A stretch of DNA of 64,000 bases from Rutpela maculata (lineage: Eukaryota; Arthropoda; Insecta; Coleoptera; Cerambycidae): the NCBI GenBank assembly GCA_936432065.2, contig OW386285.2:99763869-99827868 (forward strand). Direction: 5' to 3'. A model generated the notes under the pieces. That model searched no databases, was not told the DNA's origin, and saw nothing but the letters and a program-made list of their open reading frames with translations. This document shows, piece by piece, positions 56,788-64,000 of this stretch (position 1 is the first letter of the stretch; the number at the start of each line of letters is the position of its first letter). Both the position numbers and the translations under genes were made by a program.

Positions 56788-57600
56788 ATAGATAAACAAC
56801 TCGCTCACCCTAAGCCTTCCAAATTGGGAAATTCCAAATCCAATTCCAATTCCAATTCCAATTCCAAACCCCTGAACGAAGAATGCATGCAAGGACATCT
56901 GAATCCCAGTCACATGAAAAAAGTCATTCCGTCACCTGTTACAACCGTCGACGAGCAAGCAGCCACAAAATTCACAAGTACAACTGACAATAAACGGCCT
57001 CCGAGGAGCAAGGGAACGTCGTTTAATCTCCGGACGTTCTTCCTGTCGCTTTGTCTGCTGTTCACCCCAATGCCAGGCTCCACACAAGCCGGGTACCCTT
57101 CTCAGTGTCCACCACCCGGACCCACTCAATTTGACGCCCTTTGCAACTCAACCACAAAACTACTGTCTCAAGAAGCACAATGCATAGCACCGCTCCATCA
57201 TCTAACCGAGAAACAGCATCAGCTATCATGGATTAAGGATGGGATAATTGGAATCATATCTCCACCCACGACAAACATCAACACAAACTTATCGTCAAGA
57301 TGGCAGTTGGTCCAGAAATTGAAGACAGACTTTTGGCAAATAAAGTCCTCCGATAAACTAGATGATAAAATGGCCGACTTAACCAAGGAGGAAGAAAGTT
57401 GGCAGAGACAAACCGAGACAAAATGGCACTCCATACACCATTCCCTCATCACCAGTAGTGCCACCACTATCGCCATTATAGTAGTCCTGCTGCTCCTACT
57501 GGTATTCGCCCGGTCCATAATGCAACAACGCAAACGGAAGGGAAAACAACAAGAACGTCCAAACCCAGATGAGATGATTGAACTCCAGCCACTTCATTAG
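56788..57600 (+). CDS. Putative type I membrane protein, env-like layout, family unknown
   Basis: An uninterrupted frame of 270 codons in otherwise decayed DNA. It opens after a TGA at 56785; there is no ATG at its head, so either a 5' exon is spliced on (AG at 56790-56791) or translation starts at the ATG at 56887. Counting from the TTG at 56824: a Ser/Asn repeat (residues 3-14), a hydrophobic stretch LRTFFLSLCLLF (69-80) ending near GSTQAG like a signal peptide, a Pro/Cys-rich part with N-glycosylation sites (NST, NLS), an amphipathic helix region rich in Lys/Asp/Trp (about 155-205), one membrane span (about 214-229, IAIIVVLLLLLVFA) and a basic then acidic tail. This layout is like a short retroelement envelope ORF, but no fusion peptide or furin site is seen and I recognise no family. 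A host gene is also possible. Confidence 0.5.
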   Translation: MDKQLAHPKPSKLGNSKSNSNSNSNSKPLNEECMQGHLNPSHMKKVIPSPVTTVDEQAATKFTSTTDNKRPPRSKGTSFNLRTFFLSLCLLFTPMPGSTQAGYPSQCPPPGPTQFDALCNSTTKLLSQEAQCIAPLHHLTEKQHQLSWIKDGIIGIISPPTTNINTNLSSRWQLVQKLKTDFWQIKSSDKLDDKMADLTKEEESWQRQTETKWHSIHHSLITSSATTIAIIVVLLLLLVFARSIMQQRKRKGKQQERPNPDEMIELQPLH

Positions 57601-58607
57601 CAAACCAACGAACCTCGTCCCTCCCGGTCTTGCCAGAATGTTTAATCCATTAAACATGCATTTTTCTCATCTCAAATAAATTAAATTAATTGTTATTGTA
57701 TCCTACTTTCAACATCTATTTTTATTTCAGTGATCATAAACAAGGTCGACAAATATGCTGCAATTGCACACATTACATTTCTAGCTGGCATATTTTTCCA
57801 GACCAAGTTTACTATTTCACTACTTACATATGTAACGTATAATAGTTTTTAATGTTTGTTATTATGTTTTTATTGTCACTTAATGTAAATAGAATTTTAT
57901 TTGCCTAAATAAATCAGTTTCAACGAATTACTTGTACTTATTTACTAGTGAAATATTTTGTCGAACTCCTCTATATGTTTCCTTAAATATATAATGAGAA
58001 ACCAGACTGCAACCAACAGCTATTCTCCGAACTAATGCCCCGCCGAGCGCTGAATTACGAGTTACAAGCCTGGCCGCGTTAAGTACAATAACTATGTATT
58101 GCCACAAAACGCTAAGTTTCGATTGTAATAGACACCAGCCGAAAGACTTATTCCCATTCAAAGGAGCTCTCGTGCCAGCCACCCCATACCACTTGCAGAC
58201 TGCAGTTTCGAGCTATTGGCTCTCGTCAGTGCAAGAGACGGCTGTAACGAGACATTTGTTCACTCTTGGTACATGACGAGATTTATAAAACTACGGCATG
58301 CAACAAAAATGACAGGCTATGGAATATTTTAATAATAGTAAAGTGGCGAAATGCAGGGTTTCAATAAATTACAGAGGTAGGTTAACTAGATACATATCTA
58401 CTTTAATAAAGTCTACCGAATTTATCTGACTTTTAGGTCAGCCAGACAAAATTACGGCGATAACGCTGTTGATTATGTGCAAATAAAAGGTAATTTATAA
58501 TTAATTGAATTGAATCTGCGGTAGGTTCTTGATGAAACATATTAAATAAAATTAAGAAATTTAAACACTTGGTATTTTGTTTCACTGGTTTTTATTCAGA
58601 TTTTTCT
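57601..58607. other. No gene recognised
   Basis: AATAAA signals occur at 57676 and 57908, suitable for ending the transcript of the preceding ORF. No second LTR-like repeat could be found. Confidence 0.35.
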
Positions 58608-58645
58608 GACATATGTTTCGGTCTCACGACCATTATCAAAGAGTC
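58608..58645 (-). ncRNA. Hammerhead-like motif, relic
   Basis: On the - strand: TTTGATAATGGTCGTGAGACCGAAACATATGT-type arrangement, that is a near CTGATGA box, a five-base stem (GGTC/GACC) with loop GTGA, then CGAAAC. The cleavage triplet and stems I/III are not evident, so probably inactive. Similar motifs are spread by Penelope-like elements and retrozymes. Confidence 0.35.
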
Positions 58646-58670
58646 TTAATAACTGGTAATTTATAATACA

Positions 58671-59799
58671 TATGCCGTTGGAATTAATAAAAAAAAGTAG
58701 ATTTTCAAGAAGTTTTATCTCCAAAAGATTTTATTGCATAGAATGCATCTTTTAGATATAAAAAATCATAGTCCATACGCACAGAATGACTAGGAAAGTA
58801 CCTAAAAATGCATAATTATGCAAAAAAAGTGCATTATTTGCTGTTTTTGTGCACTTTTCAAGAATTTTTCAAAGATATTCATTTAAGATTCATAAAAATT
58901 TGAGAAAAATGGTTTGTTTTAGTATTATACAAGCCTTAAGTAACATATTGGGTCATTTAAGACCCTTTATGGGCCGATTGTAGCCATTAAACGCATCCTA
59001 AAGTGCATAATTTGCATCCGTTTTAAAAAAATGTTAATAATTGTTCTGAAATTAATAAAATATCGTCCAAATTTTATACTCGGGGGTTTTCGAGGTCACT
59101 ACTTACGAATTTGAAGAGAAAATCGGAAAATTCAAAATGGCTGACTGATAATGGCGCGAAATTCAATTTTAAAAATACACTTTTTTCCTCTTTTTTTTTT
59201 CACATAAAATATATACAAATCAAATAAAAAAATGAATTTACGTCTTTTTTTTTATCAATTTTCATATTCAATGCCAACGCGTTAAAAAATAAGATATAGG
59301 ATGGGGGGAGGGGAAAATGCAAAAAAAAATAAAAATTGAAAATTTAGTTCAAATTCGTAATTAGTGACCTTGAAAACCCCCAGTATAAAATTTGGACGAT
59401 ATTTTATTAATTTTAGAGCAATTATTAATTTTTTTTTTAAACGGATGCAAATTATGCACTTTAGGATGCGTTTAATGGCTACAATCGGCCCATAAAGGGT
59501 CTTAAATGACCCAATATGTTACTTAAGGCTTGTATAATACTAAAACAAACCATTTTTCTCAAATTTTTATGAATCTTAAATGAATATCTATGAAAAACCC
59601 ATGAAAAATGCACAAAAACAGCAAAAAATGCACTTTTTTGTATAATTATGCATTTTTAGGTACTTCCCCGTCATTCTGTGCATACGGACTATGATTTTTC
59701 AAGTTTCTCTACCTAAAAGATGAATTCTATGCAATAAAATTTTGGAGATAAAATTTCTTGAAAATCACCTTGTTTTTATTAATTCCAACGGCCTAACAT
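58671..59799. mobile_element. Foldback element of 1.1 kb
   Basis: Arms of about 430 bp: ATATGCCGTTGGAATTAATA at the left end and its complement at 59777-59799. Further pairs are GAATGACTAGGAAAGTACCT, AACATATTGGGTCATTTAAG, GCATCCTAAAGTGCATAATT and AAATATCGTCCAAATTTTAT on the left with their complements on the right. The unpaired centre is about 59110-59340. High arm identity. No ORF. Confidence 0.85.
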
Positions 59800-60124
59800 A
59801 TAATTATCGATATCCTCCTCAAGCTTATTATTGTACAATTTTTAATAATAAACCCATTACACTAGACTTACGTTAAAATGATGCTCACAACAATATTTTG
59901 TCATTTTATTACTAACAAATCTTTCCCTGTGCATAACTTGCTGCCACAAATTCCTAATACTTTCATCACTTGCTAATGAAATAAATATTTTATTGAGACA
60001 CTGATGTACTTTTGCAGTCTAGAACTATATAATATTTATATAACCCCCCCCCTTCCCCCCTTTTTTTTTATCCACGTTACTAATAACATACAGAACACTT
60101 AAAAGATATGAACGAAATTAATAC
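59800..60124. other. No gene recognised
   Basis: Contains a C-rich then T-rich tract at 60044-60070. Confidence 0.3.
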
Positions 60125-60338
60125 GTTCGACGTACTTACCTTATGAAACTATACGGGAGCAGGTGAGCGAACGATCGCCAAGTAGTGTGACGTCACACTG
60201 CGTTTTCGCGCGCTCTATATTCATTATTTATTTTGAGGGAGAAGGAGCTGAAAAAAAAATCTAACATTTTGCACATTTACTAACTACAAGGTGTATTTTC
60301 GAAATATGGTTTAAAAAAAATGCTAAATGAGCCCATTG
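60125..60338 (+). repeat. Repeat X copy 2
   Basis: Same order of motifs as 37641-37895 (GTGTGACGTCACACTGCGTT, ATTCATTATTTATTTTGAGG, TTTTGCACATTTACTAACTA, GCTAAATGAGCCCATT). Confidence 0.75.
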
Positions 60339-61483
60339 AGAAAGCGTGAAACATGTGTGTAAAATAGATTAAAATAGAAAAGGAAGCTTAGCATTGCGCT
60401 TAATTTAATGTTTTAGGAAATATAAGCAAAACAAGCCATGGGCTTCCTAAAAATATTCGATCTTTTCGAGCAATACTTTAAATTCACGAAAAGTTGTTTA
60501 CGTATAAACAGATTACAGTGATTTCTAAAAAACTTCAAGCGAGCGTGGGAATTATCTTGTACGAGATAAAAAGGGTCTGAACAGGGCGGAATAAAATCCG
60601 CCCTGAATCTAAGTAAAAGGTATAGGCGTAATCCTCGTCGAACTCGTGCCATTTTTCAAAATACAAGGAGTACGTTACGCTGCCAACGCCTAATGGCTAA
60701 TTACATTACTTGACACAATCTGAACAGAAACCGAACCCAAAAGGGTATTCTATATAGATTAATATTAATTTTCCTTTCAAAGGAAATATGATTAATAGCG
60801 CAGGTTGTCACTACGATTGTATTTTGGCCTTCCTTACTTGTTAGAGTTTGTACTAAAGACTGTTTACAATTGTAGTAAATCACATAAAAAAGATAATTAG
60901 CCACATCGATTATTTAAGTCAGTATGATTTATTAAGTTGTCGGCGACTTGTTAGATAGTGACATTATGTTGTGTAATTAATTTAATTACAATGACACGCT
61001 TCTTTTGTTTTTTGGTAAAGTTAAGTTTTTAAATAGATTTTAACATAGCTACTGGCATGACAAGAAATAATAATGTAAGTTCAGTACCGGTATGCGAGCA
61101 CAGCGGGATAAAGTATTATATGTAGCAAACACGCTTAGTCACGTTTATTGTGTACTGAGTTCAATCCTCAGCTCTGATACTGGCAATGTCGGTAGACAAT
61201 GGAGGTGTATCTATGTCTTTTTAAATTTGTTACCCCATTATAGACAACCTTGACTTTGGATTTGGAGGTTGTCTAACATCTGTTGTGCGTTTGCATCGGA
61301 ACTGATTCTACAAAAATTGTTTCTAATTCTATTAATCTTTATTATTAGTTGAATATGTACACTTGATTTCAAAAAAAGTAGTACAACTCTTAGATAAGAT
61401 AAGATAGTTGTCTAAATTTTTCTTTGATAGTAAATTATTGAAATTAACTTAATAATGGAAATATAGATGTCAGTCAGTTATCA
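60339..61483. other. No gene; weak tRNA-like head at 61093-61170
   Basis: GAGCACAGCGGGATAAAG (A-box-like) and GAGTTCAATCCTC (B-box-like) are about 45 nt apart and could be the head of a tRNA-derived SINE. No tail or duplication was found. Confidence 0.3.
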
Positions 61484-61622
61484 CCTATAATACACCTAGA
61501 GCATTTATAATACCGAGATAATTTTGTCATAGAGACTGCTGAAAGCGTATTACCTTTAAGCAACACGCTTGAAGCATTCTCAAAATTTTGAGTATTTATC
61601 AATGCTCGAGGTGTATTCGGTA
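61484..61622. mobile_element. Small TIR element
   Basis: TAATACACCTAGAGCATTTA on the left faces TAAATACTC...ATGCTCGAGGTGTATT on the right; inside, GCTGAAAGCG and CGCTTGAAGC also pair loosely. About 140 bp. Confidence 0.5.
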
Positions 61623-62111
61623 AGATAGTTTTTTACTCTCTATTCAATTCGTATTTTCTGATCTAACAAACTTCTAAAAACATTTTCCAGGTATCCTTTT
61701 TACTTGTAATGGTATTTTGGGTCTATTTTCTATTACAATTTGATTAATTGAATCGGTTACCAAACCTTTGTGACATTTTTATAAATTGATTTTCAGTTTG
61801 ACATTTGTTGAATTTTAATCTGACATTTGAACATATCATGTGTGCCTTGCCTGATAACACCACATGTATGCGTGTTATCGCTGTAATCTTTTACTGGTTG
61901 GATGAATTTTTACGCATGACATGAAATTCAAAATTTTGACTGGTTAATAGATTTAGTAAAAAATTATCAGTAATATCGGTTGTTTTATTTTAAGTAATAA
62001 CTATATAAACAGTCTTATTTTTAATAGAATTATTTTGTAAATATAACATTTTGAGTAAAAATTTAAAAAACGAATAAACAAATTACAACAAAAATAATAG
62101 GAATTAATATT
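61623..62111. other. No gene recognised
   Basis: AT-rich; likely the 3' flank of the following - strand transposase relic. Confidence 0.3.
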
Positions 62112-62620
62112 AAGTTATTTCTCCATTCCCATCTAAAATAGCTTGTAGCCTCCTAAGCATTGATGAAACTAAATTTTCTGCAATTTGGGTATTATATAAA
62201 CTTTCCCATTCATCTTCAATCATGGCACGAAGTTGTTCCGTATTTTGAGAAAGATAATTTAGTTTCTTTATATTCTTCACCACAATTCCCCAAATATTCT
62301 CAATGGGATTAATGTCGGGGCTTTTAGAAGGTCATGGTAGCTCTTCCATATTATTATCCCGGAGCCATTGTTTTGTATTACGCACAGTATGTATGGAGCA
62401 GTTATCTTGTTGGAAGGTAAAATTATCATCTGGATATAGTACCTTATTGACGGCAACACAACATTTTCAAGTATTTCAAAATATTTAGTGGACCATCAGT
62501 AAACCAACATATGCCCATTCCTCTTTGACTAATCCATGCTCAGGTATTAACAAATTTTTCTTATTTTCTATTGATTTTTCGATATATCCAACCACCTTGG
62601 TGCTTAACATTTGCTTCAGC
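62112..62620 (-). pseudogene. Tc1-like transposase C-terminal half
   Basis: On the - strand ANVKHQGG near 62610, ISQRGMGICWFTDGPLNIL, then the second catalytic Asp block QDNCSIHTVRNTKQWLRDNN and the third block SPDINPIENIWGIVVKNI, followed by LSQNTEQLRAMIEDEWESL to a stop near 62112. These are the DDE blocks of Tc1-type transposases. A TGA replaces the Trp codon before SKSPDINP and frames shift upstream, so it is inactive. The N-terminal DNA-binding half is not visible. Confidence 0.85.
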
Positions 62621-63309
62621 TACAGCAACTTTAGGACCTGCCATTAATGAGACAGAAGAACGTCTGAAACAATGACCCCAGTGCTGGCAGGGCCCTAAAT
62701 ATTGAGCCACTATTTTGTATAGTGTGCCAAATACATTTTTCTTTTTTGTAATATAAGAAATGATTATTCTTTAGATTGAGAGGACGTAGGCTTACATATT
62801 TACAGTATATATCTAGACAATGTATACTTTCTGAGACCATTTGCTCTGGTAAATGTCCTTTCTGTCTTAGATTTAATGTCAGGAATTTACACTATCAAAA
62901 ACTCATTTTTATCTGCAATGAGATTATTCAACATATTTGTAAGTTCAGCTCTTCGGCAAACTCCTGCTTTATCAAAAATAACAGCAACCTAGAATATATA
63001 TAAGTAGGTATAGTTGAAGTAATCTTAATAGTGTGAGGGGAGAGGAATGAATAGGCCGGGCAAGTAGATCTCCCGTCTTTACTCCACTTATATTAATATG
63101 AGAGAGATGATATCGATGTCGGCATCTGACGAGGCGTGTAGGCGTAAACCGTTAGACTGTTATTTTTAATTCAAGACCGCACTTGAGATAGTCGAGCTTA
63201 TACTGTCGGGGTGAAGATATAATTCGATAATTACTTTATGTTTCTTTATTTGGTAATGTGTTTTTGAAAATAATTTTAGTAAGTTTTGTTACCAATTCAT
63301 AGCAGTGCT
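62621..63309. other. No gene recognised
   Basis: Contains no recognisable transposase N-terminus. The last part is a plausible 5' leader for the next gene. Confidence 0.3.
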
Positions 63310-64000
63310 ATGCGGGATAATGTAAGTGTAATATTATAAATTATTATTATTTTATATCCATTTATTTTTTTAATATAAAATATATTTTATATAAAAATTT
63401 TTCGACCTGTGAGGCATCTACGTCTACATCTAATTGTGTTTATGAAAATGAAAGTGATAGTGATTACAGTGATTACAATGATAAAGAAAATCAAAATCCA
63501 TCAGTGTTTTCAGTAAGAAAAGAACGAGTACGTTTGGACGCGGACGGAAAACAAATTTGCTTAAATGTTTACGATAGTATTTTGGAACGAAAAGCTAACG
63601 ACCCTAATTTGGATGATTTAGATGTAATAGGTGAAACACCATCTCTGACAAAAGTTCCCCGTTCGACAATACACAAACTGGTGAAAGAAGGTGCCCTCCC
63701 AAGAAAACAACAATCCGACGCCGGTAAATCAAAAACTCTGGACCCATCTTTAGCAAAACTTTTAAAATGTGTAGTTTACGACGCGGATCAGAAAAATGAA
63801 ATTCCAACTCTTGACGTGATAGACAGAAAACTAAAGGAAGTGGATTATCCTCTAAAATATACAAAAAGAATTTTAGGAAATTGGATGAAAAAAATTGGAT
63901 TTAAATATCAAATTATTAATAAACGAATGGCGATTATGGAAAGCAGACGGATAGTAGATTTATATCTAGAAGAGATAAAACAACTCAGGGAAAATAGACC
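63310..64000 (+). CDS. DDE-type transposase, 5' part, runs off the window
   Basis: An open frame from 63414 to the end of the window (195 codons) with no stop. The frame has no suitable ATG, but ATG at 63310 begins a four-codon exon ending AAT|GTAAGT (63321), and CTGTGAG|GCA at 63413 restores the frame, giving a 92-bp intron. The product starts with an acidic Ser/Asp-rich tail, then HTH-like segments (PSLTKVPRSTIHKLVKEG, DVIDRKLKEVDYPLKYTKR, ILGNWMKKIGFKY) that end just before the expected first catalytic block. This is the N-terminal half of an insect Tc1/mariner-group (IS630-like) transposase of the kind found in intact multi-copy elements. The frame is intact, so the element may be young. 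The nuclease part lies outside. Confidence 0.6.

Overview
This window is eukaryotic, almost certainly insect nuclear DNA. It is AT-rich and intron-like, and is dominated by decayed transposable elements: an I-type LINE, DUF4817-type and Tc1-like transposases, a Ty3/gypsy-like LTR element, a 5S-derived SINE, and many inverted-repeat (foldback) elements. There are no prokaryotic operons, no CRISPR array and no plausible intact tRNA or rRNA gene. The only host exon I can support is 22817-23125 on the + strand. It encodes an IQ calmodulin-binding motif resembling insect igloo (neuromodulin-like), has clean splice sites, and is a symmetric phase-1 exon. If that is right, most of the window is two very long introns.

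Layout. 1-6.5 kb: a broken DUF4817/DDE transposase cut by repeat family R, a LINE reverse-transcriptase scrap, and small tandem repeats. 6.5-13.5 kb: one I-like LINE on the - strand (ORF1, endonuclease, RT, RNase H), split by an R copy and an S copy placed back to back; the S copy is itself split by retroelement K1. 13.5-17.1 kb: R, then a three-level nest in which a TA-flanked TIR element (M) sits in a long palindrome (P), which sits in repeat Q. 17.7-21.2 kb: a ~250 bp tandem family (U) in both orientations, carrying a 5S-derived SINE with target-site duplications. 21.7-24.3 kb: S copy 2, the IQ exon, and a TIR element ending in GCCCGGGC. 25.6 kb: a perfect 149-bp palindrome with relic hammerhead-like motifs. 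29-31.6 kb: two foldback elements. 32.5-36.5 kb: K3, then two TIR elements (V1, V2) dense in TGACGTCA and carrying tRNA-like sequences, one split by K2. 37.9-42 kb: an LTR retrotransposon deletion derivative with both LTRs and a 4-bp duplication. 43.3-47.2 kb: two R copies and a LINE scrap. 48.8-52.1 kb: a PIF/Harbinger-type MITE, a DDE scrap, and a small LTR-flanked (TRIM-like) element with a 5-bp duplication. 53-60 kb: repeat copies, foldbacks, and an intact ORF for a membrane protein of unknown family (56.8-57.6 kb). 62.1-64 kb: a Tc1-like pseudogene and the open 5' half of another DDE transposase that runs off the window.

Most unusual signal. Two copies of one retroelement family (K1, K2), lying in two different host elements, are inserted at the same place in two unrelated tRNA-like sequences: in the anticodon region, exactly 17 nt upstream of the GTTCRRTCC B box, in the same orientation relative to the tRNA-like sequence, with 10- and 12-bp target-site duplications. 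In addition, the two S copies hold different tRNA-like sequences at the same internal position, and the TIR elements V1 and V2 also carry tRNA-like sequences. Together this suggests DNA elements that carry tRNA-like cargo and a retroelement that uses that cargo as its landing site. All family links here are by eye, without alignments or database searches.
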